Source: Bacteroidales bacterium (GTDB taxonomy: Bacteria; Bacteroidota; Bacteroidia; Bacteroidales; UBA10428). From it: DNA of 34,574 nucleotides. Position 1 is the stretch's first letter, and each line of letters opens with the position of its first letter. Below the pieces are notes generated by a model that did not search any database, had not been told where the DNA came from, and was given only the letters and a program-made list of their open reading frames with translations. Below are positions 16,735-27,878 of this stretch, one piece after another. Location of the stretch: contig JAFGEO010000142.1 of assembly GCA_016931575.1 (NCBI GenBank), positions 1 to 34,574 of the forward strand, in the 5' to 3' direction. The position numbers and the translations under genes are program-made.

Positions 16735-16763
16735 AAAAAGGGCTTGCAAAACTGCAAGCCCTT
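16735..16763 (-). terminator. Rho-independent terminator of htrA
   Basis: An 11-bp stem, AAGGGCTTGCA (16738-16748) and TGCAAGCCCTT (16753-16763), with a four-base loop is followed on the minus strand by a T-run (plus A-run from 16735). It separates htrA from the downstream sigma gene. Confidence 0.88.
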
Positions 16764-16790
16764 AAAGTATCTTAAATGCTCCACGTTTTG

Positions 16791-18218
16791 CTACAGACCA
16801 ATGGCATAATATTGCACCACGCCATTCGGATATACTCCCTCAATGAACACACCCCCACGGGTTCCCTTGACAATCTTCTCAAGTTCTTCAATAGAATAGA
16901 CGGGTTTATTGTTGATCTGTGTAATAATGAAGCCTTCTTTGACTCCTTCTGCCCTTAATTTTCCATCTTTCAGTTCGATAATTTTAACGCCATACGAGAT
17001 GCCAAGTTTTTCCCTTTCTTCTTTATCTACAGTTTCAAATTTGGCACCAAGAACTTCATCGAATGAACTGTTGGAAACTGTCTCTGTTTTTCCCTGCAGG
17101 TTACGTAATGTAACTTCAATATGTTTCGTTTCACCTTCTCTTTTTAGTATTACCGAGACCTTATCGTTTGGCCTGTAGCGACTTACCTTTTCCTGAAGTT
17201 CACCTGAACTATTAACTTTCACACCATCGATAGAAAGAATAACATCGCCTGCCTGAATACCTGCTGCCTTTGCTGCGCCATCTTCTCTAACATCGGCAAT
17301 ATATACCCCTTCGATCTCGCCCAGGTTCTTCTCCTCAGCGAGGTCTGCGGTGATATCCTGGATGCTAACGCCTAAAATGGCGCGCTGTACTGCTCCGAAT
17401 TCAATCAGGTCAAGGACCACCTTCTTTACAATAGCTGAAGGAACCGCAAAAGAAATCCCGGCATAACCGCCTGAAGGTGAAATGATGGCTGTATTGATCC
17501 CCACGAGATTTCCGTTTACATCCACCAGGGCCCCTCCACTGTTACCCCGGTTCACCGCTGCATCAGTTTGAATAAATGATTCCATCCTGTATTGGTCCTG
17601 GATGATCCCCAGACTTTTGGATTTGGCACTGACAATCCCTGCTGTTACGGTAGAAGTCAGGTTAAAAGGATTCCCTACCGCCAATACCCACTCACCTACC
17701 TGCAAGGAGTCCGAATTTCCCCAGGTAATAAATTTCAAGTCTTCAGCCTTAATTTTTAACAGCGCCAGATCAGTACTCGGGTCAGTACCCACAAGTTTGG
17801 CTTCAAATTCACGTTTATCGTTCAGCGTAACGTACACCTGCTCACTCTTGTCAATCACATGGTTATTTGTTACAATATATCCATCCGCAGAAATGATCAC
17901 TCCTGATCCAAATCCCACAACCGGCATGGACTCCTGATATCCGTCACCATAGAAAAACTCCATGATCGGATTATAGGAATACCGGGTGGATTGTGTTTTA
18001 ACGTGCACAACTGCCTCAACTGAGTTTTTTGCCGCATTGATGAAGTTCAGGGATCCGGGATTCAGTTTCCCCTCATACCCGGCATAGGTGTAAGGATTCT
18101 TTATCTGTGCCATCACAATCCTGTTCTCTCTCGGAACGAACTTCGAATACGCATACACAGCAATAATACTGGCTGCCAGGGCTGCAACAAAAGTCCATAC
18201 TATATTTTTCGCTCTCAT
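16791..18218 (-). CDS. htrA: Do/DegP-family serine protease HtrA
   Basis: Periplasmic protein quality-control protease and chaperone. The 475-aa protein has an N-terminal signal or anchor helix (about 7-24), a trypsin-like domain (about 60-260) and two PDZ domains (about 275-370 and 385-470). The catalytic triad is H120 (TNNHVI), D150 (DPSTDLALLKI) and S227 (NRGNSGGAL). The first PDZ carries ILGVSIQDI and AAGIQAGDVILSIDG; the second is shorter and more divergent (KEGFIITQINNKPV). The length matches Bacteroidota DegP/DegQ homologues. It is transcribed toward rpoD but ends in its own terminator. No sigma-E-type or CpxR-type site is recognisable upstream. Confidence 0.96.
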   Translation of the reverse strand: MRAKNIVWTFVAALAASIIAVYAYSKFVPRENRIVMAQIKNPYTYAGYEGKLNPGSLNFINAAKNSVEAVVHVKTQSTRYSYNPIMEFFYGDGYQESMPVVGFGSGVIISADGYIVTNNHVIDKSEQVYVTLNDKREFEAKLVGTDPSTDLALLKIKAEDLKFITWGNSDSLQVGEWVLAVGNPFNLTSTVTAGIVSAKSKSLGIIQDQYRMESFIQTDAAVNRGNSGGALVDVNGNLVGINTAIISPSGGYAGISFAVPSAIVKKVVLDLIEFGAVQRAILGVSIQDITADLAEEKNLGEIEGVYIADVREDGAAKAAGIQAGDVILSIDGVKVNSSGELQEKVSRYRPNDKVSVILKREGETKHIEVTLRNLQGKTETVSNSSFDEVLGAKFETVDKEEREKLGISYGVKIIELKDGKLRAEGVKEGFIITQINNKPVYSIEELEKIVKGTRGGVFIEGVYPNGVVQYYAIGL

Positions 18219-18361
18219 GATAAATTATGTTTTGTGTAAAATTAATTTCTATTTCAAAATCCGGATGAGTTTAACCAAAAATCATACCCTTAGCAAGGAT
18301 CTATACAAAATTATTCCATTATAACGCAATATTTGCCCATATTGTGCAGGAAAGCGAGGTG

Positions 18362-18428
18362 ATTTAACACTATTTAACGAGGGTTGTCAGGATGTCAGGT
18401 TGATGGGGTTATGGAACTGAGGAACTGA
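18362..18428. repeat. Cluster of short tandem duplications
   Basis: Three separate two-copy repeats lie close together: ATTTAAC at 18362-18368 and 18372-18378 (10-bp period), TGTCAGG at 18385-18391 and 18393-18399 (8-bp period), and GGAACTGA at 18413-18420 and 18421-18428 (8-bp period, perfect). The 8-bp period is the same as in the array at the left end of the window. Confidence 0.7.
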
Positions 18429-18518
18429 CGATTCTCCCTGGGCTTGACTGGCAGGGGTTCACTTAGAAATGTTGTTTAGAACTAGCAACCAGGCATAAGT
18501 GCCATGGGATGCACGAAA

Positions 18519-18579
18519 GGCTTCCCTCCGATCGCAATGACGTCCTGTTCAATGTTTTCGATAAACATCGATCGAAGCC
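18519..18579. repeat. Bulged inverted repeat with inner hairpin
   Basis: GGCTT (18519-18523) and CGATCG (18529-18534) on the left pair with CGATCG (18569-18574) and AAGCC (18575-18579) on the right, with a 5-base bulge on the left arm. Directly inside the right arm, ATGTTT (18552-18557) and AAACAT (18563-18568) form a second hairpin. The minus strand begins TCATTGCGATCGG, which brings to mind small interspersed palindromic elements, but I cannot test for other copies. Confidence 0.45.
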
Positions 18580-18843
18580 ACCTGTCCCTTGTAAGAGGAG
18601 GACAATCACCCAGTGATAGGGGCTAGAACAGAGCCAGAGTGAGTCTTCAGATGCCAGAAAAAAAAGTCATGACTAACTCCTGGAAAATTGATATGCGATT
18701 GAAGAATGATGATATGGGATATACAAAGTAGCCTTCTTAATTATTCTAATAAGCGTGTCATCCCTTAAAATTATATCCTCAAAAATATCATTTGACTGGT
18801 TTAGGTTTTTCACCACCAACTGACAGGGCCTTTTCCCTGTACC

Positions 18844-19509
18844 TTAAATATACTTACTCCCTTCCCGCCTGCTTAAGCCGGAAAGTTCATGGGAAGCAAG
18901 AAAATCCCCTACCCACCGCGGATTTGTCTTTGAATACTGCCGGAGTATCCAGCCGATGGCCTTTCGGATAAAAAAGTCTTTATGATCCGCCAGCTTTTCA
19001 ATGAAACGACTTAGCAAGGCGGTATCCAGATCCTCTTTGTACGTCAGCTGATAGAGCAGACAGGTCCTCTGCAACCATAAATTTCCTGAATCCATCCATC
19101 GACCGGTGACGGGAATAATTTGCTCCGGAAACTTCCTGAAATAATCCCCAACAATCCATGCTGCCAATCCATCAACGGTATCCCACCACGATTTGGATAC
19201 AATCAGTTCTTCAATCCAGAGGATATCTTCCTTGTTTAATTTTTTAGTATGTTTTCGCAGGGCATCCAGGACAGTATACTGGTATTCCCGTTCAGGCAAT
19301 TGCCACAGGTAAATGCAAAAATCCTTCCACTGACCTGGCGGAGGGTATCCGTACTCACAAAAAAAAGCTTTCATTAATTGCCTCCTGGCAGTTGTCCCAA
19401 CCCCCAGCATTTCAAACTGGTCCTTTAAATATTTTTTTGCCCAAATTGCAGTCTGTGGGGCACTGTGCGACTCATATTCCCTGACAAGCGGTGCAAGGTA
19501 AGTTTTCAT
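18844..19509 (-). CDS. AlkD-like DNA alkylation repair glycosylase
   Basis: Base-excision DNA glycosylase of the HEAT-like repeat AlkC/AlkD family, removing cationic alkylated bases such as N3- or N7-methylpurines. At 221 aa it is normal length and largely helical. The residues used by Bacillus cereus AlkD are present at the same numbers: W109 and D113 in SWWDTVD, R148 in LWLQRTCLLY, and W187 in AIGWILRQY. This supports an active enzyme. Its ATG overlaps the stop of the upstream 319-aa gene in an ATGA, so the two are translationally coupled, although the partner looks exported. No Ada-type regulator or other repair gene is adjacent. Substrate range is inferred from family. Confidence 0.92.
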   Translation of the reverse strand: MKTYLAPLVREYESHSAPQTAIWAKKYLKDQFEMLGVGTTARRQLMKAFFCEYGYPPPGQWKDFCIYLWQLPEREYQYTVLDALRKHTKKLNKEDILWIEELIVSKSWWDTVDGLAAWIVGDYFRKFPEQIIPVTGRWMDSGNLWLQRTCLLYQLTYKEDLDTALLSRFIEKLADHKDFFIRKAIGWILRQYSKTNPRWVGDFLASHELSGLSRREGSKYI

Positions 19510-20465
19510 TCTGTCTCATAGTATTTACCTAATCTTTTCTCAAAAGCCTGTTGATTGTATTGGTTGATGGTCATAATAATGTCCCCGATCTCCTTCTTTC
19601 GGGTCTCAACTTCTTCGGGAGACAGATCCTCTGCCCTGCTAAATGCAACGGATTCAAGTCTATAGCCGTTCTCATCAAGACTCATGGCTGCAGCCGCGCT
19701 AAATTCATCAAAGATGATGACCGAAGGTAATTTTGAACTGGAATAGCTGTTAATCGCATTGATTACGGCATTGCTAATGTAATTAATCTGTTCTTTTCCC
19801 AAATAGTTGGTACCAAGCATAATTCTCACCAGGTCAATTTTCGCTGCATCCCTATAATTGGACTCACCGAGCATGTTCTGATAGGCACGGTCGGAGGTCG
19901 ATAAAAACAGCCCGATATACTCCTCCGGAAGGTTTTTCAGATCGCCCAGCTCATCGTTCTTAAGCCGAAGAGAATACTCTTTTCTGGCAAGCTTCTGCGA
20001 AACCGGAATGTAGTATTCCCATTTTCGGGTCCTTTTCCAGCTTTCGGTCACAGGATTGGGTTTCCAATTTGTTTCCGGCCGTTTCATGATAGGCTCCTTC
20101 AGGTTCAGTGTCCTTGTTTCCAGGGCATAGGCCAGGCAATTGGTAAAGTGGACCCATCCGCCACCCAGGTTCGCGTGAAGGGCACTCCAGAGCGTTTTAT
20201 GGTCAATTGAATTTTCACTTCTCTTAAGACTTTGGGCAAAATCCTCGCCCGGATTGACCGGGTAAAATACAAATTCGGAGCTGTAATCAAGGTCCCGGGC
20301 ATCCGTAACATGAAACAGTGTCCTGATGTCATAGGTGTACGTCGAATCGTTGGACATAGAAAGGAAGACTTCATAGTCCAGTTCCCATTTCATCTCTTCT
20401 ACCTGAGCCTTTAGGATCGTCCCTCCGGTAAATGCCAACACAAACAGAATCCAAAATCGCTTCAT
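19506..20465 (-). CDS. Unknown secreted protein coupled to the AlkD-like gene
   Basis: I do not recognise a family for this 319-aa protein. It has a clear signal peptide (about 1-20, ending LKAQ), so it is exported to the periplasm or outer membrane; there is no lipobox, T9SS tail or later membrane helix. The mature part is mixed alpha/beta, with an early Trp/Tyr-rich portion (MKWELDYEVFLSMSNDS) and a helical C-terminal third that carries many charged residues (AEDLSPEEVETRKKEIGD). It overlaps the alkD-like gene by four bases. Transcription probably begins in the 209-bp gap after gyrB, which contains the gyrB terminator. A link between an exported protein and DNA repair is not obvious, and the coupling may only reflect compact gene packing. 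Confidence 0.75.
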   Translation of the reverse strand: MKRFWILFVLAFTGGTILKAQVEEMKWELDYEVFLSMSNDSTYTYDIRTLFHVTDARDLDYSSEFVFYPVNPGEDFAQSLKRSENSIDHKTLWSALHANLGGGWVHFTNCLAYALETRTLNLKEPIMKRPETNWKPNPVTESWKRTRKWEYYIPVSQKLARKEYSLRLKNDELGDLKNLPEEYIGLFLSTSDRAYQNMLGESNYRDAAKIDLVRIMLGTNYLGKEQINYISNAVINAINSYSSSKLPSVIIFDEFSAAAAMSLDENGYRLESVAFSRAEDLSPEEVETRKKEIGDIIMTINQYNQQAFEKRLGKYYETE

Positions 20466-20635
20466 AATTCTTCCTTTTTCCTATTAAAGTTAATGAAAGC
20501 GGGGTGAATGAATAAAAACAGGCAATCTTTTTTTTAACAGAAGGTATCAGGAAGCAGATCAACAGCAGAAACCAAAAAAGATAAGGGAAATTCCACCATT
20601 CACAGGAGTATTTCTGCAGGAAAGGCAAGAGGGTG

Positions 20636-20665
20636 AAAAAAAAGCTGAACCTGAGGTCCAGCTTT
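20636..20665 (-). terminator. Rho-independent terminator of gyrB
   Basis: On the minus strand AAAGCTGGAC, loop CTCAG and GTTCAGCTTT pair over ten bases with one G-U wobble, and the following sequence is a run of eight T (plus A-run 20636-20643). The wobble is a mismatch in the opposite direction, which supports minus-strand use. It begins 10 bases after the gyrB stop. Confidence 0.85.
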
Positions 20666-20674
20666 TATATCGTC

Positions 20675-22660
<1,986 letters not shown>

Positions 22661-22945
22661 TTATCTTTTAATTACTATCATAATTCCATGAAAATAACAC
22701 ATCCGTATCGCTACTTTTGTGATCGGCGTGCTAAATTATATTCCTTGAAAATGACTAAAAAACTGCATTGAAAATACTTCTTCAACTCAAAATTTTCTGC
22801 TTGATCTTACTGCTTGAAAAAGCTGGGTAAATATACTAAAAATCAACGGGGAATCAGTCCGAAAACACGCTAAAAGGCAAGTTGTTTTCAACAAAAAACA
22901 AACATTGTATTTTTCTGTTATTCAGTAGTTTACAGGACGGCGTGA

Positions 22946-24658
22946 TTAAAACTTGTAACTTATTCCTCCCAATACATTAAATCCATGGCTCCTGTACTGA
23001 TTCCACAGGTAATAATGCTGGTTGATGAGGTTGTTTCCCTGTAGGAAGAAACTCAGGATATCGGAGTACCTGTATTCCAGTTTTAGATTCAGGTCATAAA
23101 CAGGATCCAGTTCAAGTGAAGGCTCAAAAACACCTTCCTCATTCACTGTGGCAGCATAGCGCTTGCCCAGCAGGATAAAATCAAGTTCGGCATAGAACTT
23201 CTCCCGATAATTATAACGTGTCGTGAAGCTTAGATCAAAGTTTGGCATATGCCAGGGGTGTTCCTGGATATAAAGTGTATAGGAGTAATAATTCGACCTT
23301 AGGAGCAATTCAAGTTCGGGCAGCGGGACCCAGTTAAATTCAAGGTGCAGCCTGATCCGGTCCGGATTATCCTCGACCATGATAAACTGGTTCCTGAAGT
23401 TAATGCTATCCACGTAGTTAACATAGAAAGGCATACCGGAAATGGCCTCATATTCAATATTGAAACGATAGGAAGCCTTACGGCTCAGGTAACCGTCAAT
23501 TCCTGCGAAGAAAACATAGGGATGGTTTATCCGGAAAGCTTCCTGCCCGGGAATGATATAAGGATTGATCTTACTCATCTCCTCATAACTGTAATGTTCG
23601 AGGTAGCCGGTAACACCCATAAAAGTACTCAGATAGTTGCCCAGTATCTTAAACCTGAAGTCGACATCCGGATAGATGTAGACAGGAGCAACAGTATCCC
23701 GTTGCAGTATGCTCACCCTGCCACCGATACGGATACTCCACTGATCCTTTCGTTTACTGAAGACCGGATGCACAGTATACAGTGTTGAAGGCAATTCAAC
23801 ATGGGGCTTTTTAAGCACATAATGCTCCACCTCCCCATCAAGGCTCAGCCGGAAGGTTTTTATCGGAAAATTCACATTCCCTTTAAATCCGACATGTGGT
23901 TCGCTGATCTCATAGCGATCCCAGAAATAATCCCCGCGAAGGCTCAAACTGTAGTCAATACGCCCTGAATCCGACTCATTGGAGTGGATGCCTGCACGGG
24001 CCCAGATTTTATTGTAGTTTTGGCGGATATCCTGTCCGTCGACGAGGAAGCCATCCACCGTATCAATGGTGATGTACTCATCGCTAATGCCGTAATACCT
24101 GTAGCTATAACGATCGGCGCCAGCATCTGCTGTTACATTTATTTTCCGGTAGAATTTCTTGCCGTAAACCATCAGGTTTGTCTTGCCATAATTCGACGGC
24201 ACCTCCAGGTAATCGGTCAGGGCCAGTTTGTCATACGACGATTTGTGAAAGGCATAAGCACCAACGGCATACTCGCTTGATCGGAGGTTTTGTATGCTGT
24301 ACTCGACCAAGGGGGTGTAATAACTGCCAAAGCCTACCTTCAGCCGGCTTTTGTATAATTTATCGAGAGGATTGGACATCGTTGCTTCCTTAATCGGCCG
24401 CAGCGAATAATCCGATTTGATCTTTGTGGGCAATACTGAATATTCAATATTGGTTTTCAGGGTAAAGGTGTCTTTTATCTCCGGAAGGCTGCTGATCTTG
24501 TCGACATCAGCAACTTTAGGCCGGTAGGAGGTTACCACATGTACCTCCCGGGTTATGTTTTGGGCATTTATAGCAGTACCCAGACCTGATGCTGCAAAAA
24601 TCAGCGCCATCAGGGATCGATAATTTATGCGAATTGCCATATGAGCTGTTCTGATCAT
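22946..24658 (-). CDS. Outer-membrane beta-barrel protein (TonB-dependent receptor-like, no plug)
   Basis: Exported outer-membrane protein of 570 aa from the start at 24658 (MIRTAHMAIRINY). Upstream in-frame ATGs would overlap the TPR gene by up to 56 bases, so 24658, one base after that stop, is preferred. It has a signal peptide ending near INAQ, a short linker, then repeated amphipathic aromatic strands (for example RLKVGFGSYYTPLVEYSIQ and HPWHMPNFDLSFTTRYNY) and a C-terminal aromatic residue (GGISYKF), the usual barrel-assembly signal. The barrel resembles the C-terminal part of TonB-dependent receptors, but there is no obvious plug domain or TonB box. It is tightly coupled to the TPR protein upstream, implying a shared envelope role. 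Ligand and function are unknown. Confidence 0.82.
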   Translation of the reverse strand: MIRTAHMAIRINYRSLMALIFAASGLGTAINAQNITREVHVVTSYRPKVADVDKISSLPEIKDTFTLKTNIEYSVLPTKIKSDYSLRPIKEATMSNPLDKLYKSRLKVGFGSYYTPLVEYSIQNLRSSEYAVGAYAFHKSSYDKLALTDYLEVPSNYGKTNLMVYGKKFYRKINVTADAGADRYSYRYYGISDEYITIDTVDGFLVDGQDIRQNYNKIWARAGIHSNESDSGRIDYSLSLRGDYFWDRYEISEPHVGFKGNVNFPIKTFRLSLDGEVEHYVLKKPHVELPSTLYTVHPVFSKRKDQWSIRIGGRVSILQRDTVAPVYIYPDVDFRFKILGNYLSTFMGVTGYLEHYSYEEMSKINPYIIPGQEAFRINHPYVFFAGIDGYLSRKASYRFNIEYEAISGMPFYVNYVDSINFRNQFIMVEDNPDRIRLHLEFNWVPLPELELLLRSNYYSYTLYIQEHPWHMPNFDLSFTTRYNYREKFYAELDFILLGKRYAATVNEEGVFEPSLELDPVYDLNLKLEYRYSDILSFFLQGNNLINQHYYLWNQYRSHGFNVLGGISYKF

Positions 24659-24659
24659 T

Positions 24660-27600
24660 TTATTCGTCTTTAATTTCAACCGCTTCATCCTCCTGTGGTT
24701 GCTCGTTTGCTTCAATCATTGCCACATACCTGGTTTTTCGTTCCCGGGCCATATCCAGGATGCCATCATCGGATTTTTCATACCCGTCGATGATGCTCTG
24801 GAGCTTCTGTACGGCTCTTGAATACTTTTTATTTGCTGCTTCCAGATCTGCCCAGAGGATGAAGGTCCTGCCAACCCAATATTCATAGGAAGGTGACATT
24901 TTTACAAACTCCCTGATCTCCTGATCGGCTTTTTCCAGGTTGCCGCGTTTGAAATTAATCTCGGCAACTTTGAATTTTGCTTCTGTTCCTTCCTCGCTCG
25001 AAACATCGCCGGATATCTTCTGGTATTCTTCCAGCGCAAGCACATCTCTTCCCCCTTCTTCGAGTGAGCGGGCAGCAATGTAGCTCGCCTGCCGCAGAGT
25101 TTCAGGCGGCAGTTGACCCATCGCTGTAACACTCCGGGAAGCTTTCAGCGCTTCATCGTAATTTTTTAACTGAAAGTATGCCTTCATGATGCTGATCCGG
25201 GCCTCCTTAACGTTTCCGGGTGATGAATATACCGATGCCAGCTGCTCATAATGGCGGATCGCATTCTGATAATCTTCCTTCAGGAATTCGATTCTTGAAG
25301 CAGTAAGCAGGGAATGCTCCGTAAACATATTCTGTGGCTGATCCAGCACAAACCGGAACGATTTCAGGGCCTCATCGTATGCGCCCTGCTGATAATCGCA
25401 GTCGGCCTTATAAAAGTGTGCATTCAGCAGGAAACTTCCCCTAGGGTAATTTGAGATATAGCGGGCAAATGAGGTGGAAGATTCTTTACAATTTCCCGCC
25501 AGGTAAAGTTTTTCAGCAGATACGTAACTCAGGGAATCCTGCTCGCTCATGGTCACCATGGGGGCAGCAGAACCCTGACTGTTGGCGTAAGAGACATATT
25601 CGTCGACCCGGTCGAGTTGTACATAAATATTCCTCAATCCCCTCAGGGCTTCGTTGGCAGACTGGGTGCCACCGTACCTGGAAATTGTCTGCTTGTAATA
25701 GCGTATTGCCTGGTCATTTTCATTCCTGTTAAAATGCAGGAGGCCAAGCTGGACCATGGCATTGGGCGCCAGGGGACTTTGCGGCATTTCTTCGATCAGG
25801 CTTTTCAGGGTTTCTATAGCACGATCACCATTCTGGATTTTCAGGAAGCTTTGAGCCATCTCAAAGTAGGCATCATCCTTATAGGTGCTGCCGGGGTAGG
25901 TCTGGATGAGTTGCTGGAGAACCTGGATCTTCTGAACATCCCTGTTTTCCAGGCCTTCGCACAGCGCTTTCTGGTAAACGGCATAGTCTGCTCCTGCCCC
26001 CTGTTGCGAAGCCCGGTTATAGTAATCGTTTGCTGCATAGTAATCAGACTGGGCGAAAAAGCAGTCGCCAACTCTCAGCAGGGCATCCGATTTCTCCTCG
26101 GCCATCCTTGCCGGAGCCTCGGAAGCAAACTTCCGGAACGATTCGATAGCCTTGCCGTAATTCTCCGTCTTGAACCAGGCGTAACCAATGTTGTACTCAA
26201 GCTTGTCGTATTCAGGAAGAGTATACGCTATGGGGGCCGCCTTAAAGGCTTTATAGCCGTTAATGGCATCCTGGAAATTATTCATTTTATAAAATGATTC
26301 TGCCTTCCAGTAAAGGGCTTTCGCTTTTAATGCCTGGTCCATATCCCCGTATTTCAGCGACTTATCGAAGTGGATCACAGCACCGGGATACTGGACATTA
26401 TTGAACAGCTCTACCCCGCGGAAGAAAGCAATCCGCTGGTAGGCTTTGCGGAGCTCGGGAGATTTCATATCGGATTTCTCCAGGGACTGCAAAGCCAGAT
26501 GATAATTCTTTGCATAGAGGTAGGCGCGAATAAGGTATTTGTATGCCTCTTCGATCCGGTTTGAGTGGGGATATTGCTGAATGAAATCCTCCAGCGCACG
26601 AATAGCTTCATTAAAGGGATCGTTCCCCAACTCATAGCACAGGAGGGCATAGTTGAATAGTGCGTCCTGACGGATCGCCGGATCGAAGTTGCTTCGAGAT
26701 GCCGACTGAAAAGCCAGCCTGGCATGCTCCTTATCGTTCATCCTAAGGTAGCAGTCTGCCAGGTAGTAGGCAGCATTCTGTCCCAACTCGCTTTCTGTTG
26801 TGGAGATCTCTTCCAGGATGGACACGGCATCATGGTACTCTCCCGCCTTATAAAAGGCGTATCCAGCCTGGTATTTGTCCTCCTTTCTTAGATAATTGGC
26901 ACTGTCAAGGTAGGTACGGTAATAGGGTACCGATTCTTTATATCTTCCAAGCTGAGCAAAGGCTTCGGCGGTGATGCGGGCAACCTCGTCGAGGCGGCTG
27001 TCAGCAATCTGGTCCATGACCCCTGGCGCAAAATCCACCAACTCCCCGAACCTTCCCTGCTTATAGTAGATCTGAACAACGTAATACGGGGCAATGGAGC
27101 CGAAACTCCGGTTGTTCAATAACTTCAGGAAACCTTCCAGGGCTGTCTGGTAGTTTCCTTCGTCGTAATGAATATGTGAATAGTAATACAGTGCATGCGG
27201 GGTATACCGCGTATTTACATCCTTGATACGGTAAAATACCGGTTTTGCCTTATCAAAGTCCTTGGCTGAAAAATAAGAGTACCCCAACTTAAAATAATAC
27301 TCGGACCACTGATCCTTTGATAGCTGGTCGGCATCGGTCTTCAGGTAATACTCAATGGCCTGCCTCCACCTTTTCCTTGCATAGAAATAATCGGCCAGGT
27401 TAAAATAGGCCTGGTTGACCAGTGGGCTTTCGGGGTGTTTGCCGGCAAACTGATACGTCAGGTATTCAGCATCTTCATTGAACATGCGCACAGCGCAACA
27501 GGCAATATAATACTCTGCCTGGGTCCTTTCGTAAGAATCCGAATAGGAATCATCCTCAGCAATTTGCTGAAAGATCTGTTGAGCCGTGCTGTATTTTTCC

Positions 27601-27731
27601 TTTTCAAATAAATCCAGCGCCCGCCTGAACTCACTCCCTTCATTGATATGCAGTATTGTCTCCTGGGAAAAACCAGGCATAAACAATCCTAGAGCCAACA
27701 ACAGCAGCAAATACGATTTAAATCTGATCAT
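24660..27731 (-). CDS. Long exported tetratricopeptide repeat protein
   Basis: Exported scaffold of about 1023 aa. I prefer the ATG at 27731, which gives a compact signal peptide (MIRFKSYLLLLLALGLFM, cleavage near GFSQ); another ATG in frame lies at 27752. TPR helix pairs follow through almost the entire length, for example YYFKLGYSYFSAKDFDKA, ALYYYSHIHYDEGNYQTA, AYYLADCYLRMNDKEHA, AMVQLGLLHFNRNENDQA and AHFYKADCDYQQGAYDEA. The C-terminus is acidic (PQEDEAVEIKDE). Some parts resemble the YbgF/BamD type of TPR. It ends one base before the barrel gene's start codon, and such TPR-plus-barrel pairs are common in this phylum near housekeeping genes. A role in outer-membrane assembly or transport is plausible but not shown. 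Confidence 0.88.
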   Translation of the reverse strand: MIRFKSYLLLLLALGLFMPGFSQETILHINEGSEFRRALDLFEKEKYSTAQQIFQQIAEDDSYSDSYERTQAEYYIACCAVRMFNEDAEYLTYQFAGKHPESPLVNQAYFNLADYFYARKRWRQAIEYYLKTDADQLSKDQWSEYYFKLGYSYFSAKDFDKAKPVFYRIKDVNTRYTPHALYYYSHIHYDEGNYQTALEGFLKLLNNRSFGSIAPYYVVQIYYKQGRFGELVDFAPGVMDQIADSRLDEVARITAEAFAQLGRYKESVPYYRTYLDSANYLRKEDKYQAGYAFYKAGEYHDAVSILEEISTTESELGQNAAYYLADCYLRMNDKEHARLAFQSASRSNFDPAIRQDALFNYALLCYELGNDPFNEAIRALEDFIQQYPHSNRIEEAYKYLIRAYLYAKNYHLALQSLEKSDMKSPELRKAYQRIAFFRGVELFNNVQYPGAVIHFDKSLKYGDMDQALKAKALYWKAESFYKMNNFQDAINGYKAFKAAPIAYTLPEYDKLEYNIGYAWFKTENYGKAIESFRKFASEAPARMAEEKSDALLRVGDCFFAQSDYYAANDYYNRASQQGAGADYAVYQKALCEGLENRDVQKIQVLQQLIQTYPGSTYKDDAYFEMAQSFLKIQNGDRAIETLKSLIEEMPQSPLAPNAMVQLGLLHFNRNENDQAIRYYKQTISRYGGTQSANEALRGLRNIYVQLDRVDEYVSYANSQGSAAPMVTMSEQDSLSYVSAEKLYLAGNCKESSTSFARYISNYPRGSFLLNAHFYKADCDYQQGAYDEALKSFRFVLDQPQNMFTEHSLLTASRIEFLKEDYQNAIRHYEQLASVYSSPGNVKEARISIMKAYFQLKNYDEALKASRSVTAMGQLPPETLRQASYIAARSLEEGGRDVLALEEYQKISGDVSSEEGTEAKFKVAEINFKRGNLEKADQEIREFVKMSPSYEYWVGRTFILWADLEAANKKYSRAVQKLQSIIDGYEKSDDGILDMARERKTRYVAMIEANEQPQEDEAVEIKDE

Positions 27732-27878
27732 GGTCTTTTTATAAACAAGCATAAATTTACTGAATCCTCATGATCAGGCCATTTATGCGTTCCTTTTTAA
27801 TTAACATAAAACTGTTAATTGTTCATTTTATTTTAATTTAGCCTGCACAATTACATATAAATCGCAAGAATTTAATCC

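Larger units (their letters stand above)
18219..18843. other. Long gene-free region between htrA and alkD-like gene
   Basis: No open frame of useful length is seen on either strand across these 625 bases. The region holds short tandem duplications (18362-18428) and an inverted repeat with an inner hairpin (18519-18579). ACAGGG...CCCTGT (18823-18840), a 6-bp stem just after the alkD-like stop codon, has no T-run. The remainder next to htrA is A/T-rich and presumably contains its promoter, though I find no convincing -33/-7 pair. A structured RNA is possible but unproven. Confidence 0.5.

Noticed and set aside
18219-18843. CRISPR array or insertion sequence remnant in the long gap
   Set aside because: There are no regularly spaced repeats, no terminal inverted repeats with target duplication, and no transposase fragment in any frame.
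20371-20628. Minus-strand 85-codon frame with a hydrophobic stretch between gyrB and the 319-aa gene
   Set aside because: It overlaps the real gene start by about 95 bases in another frame, has a Trp/Phe/Leu-rich segment then random charged tail, and no support beyond being open.
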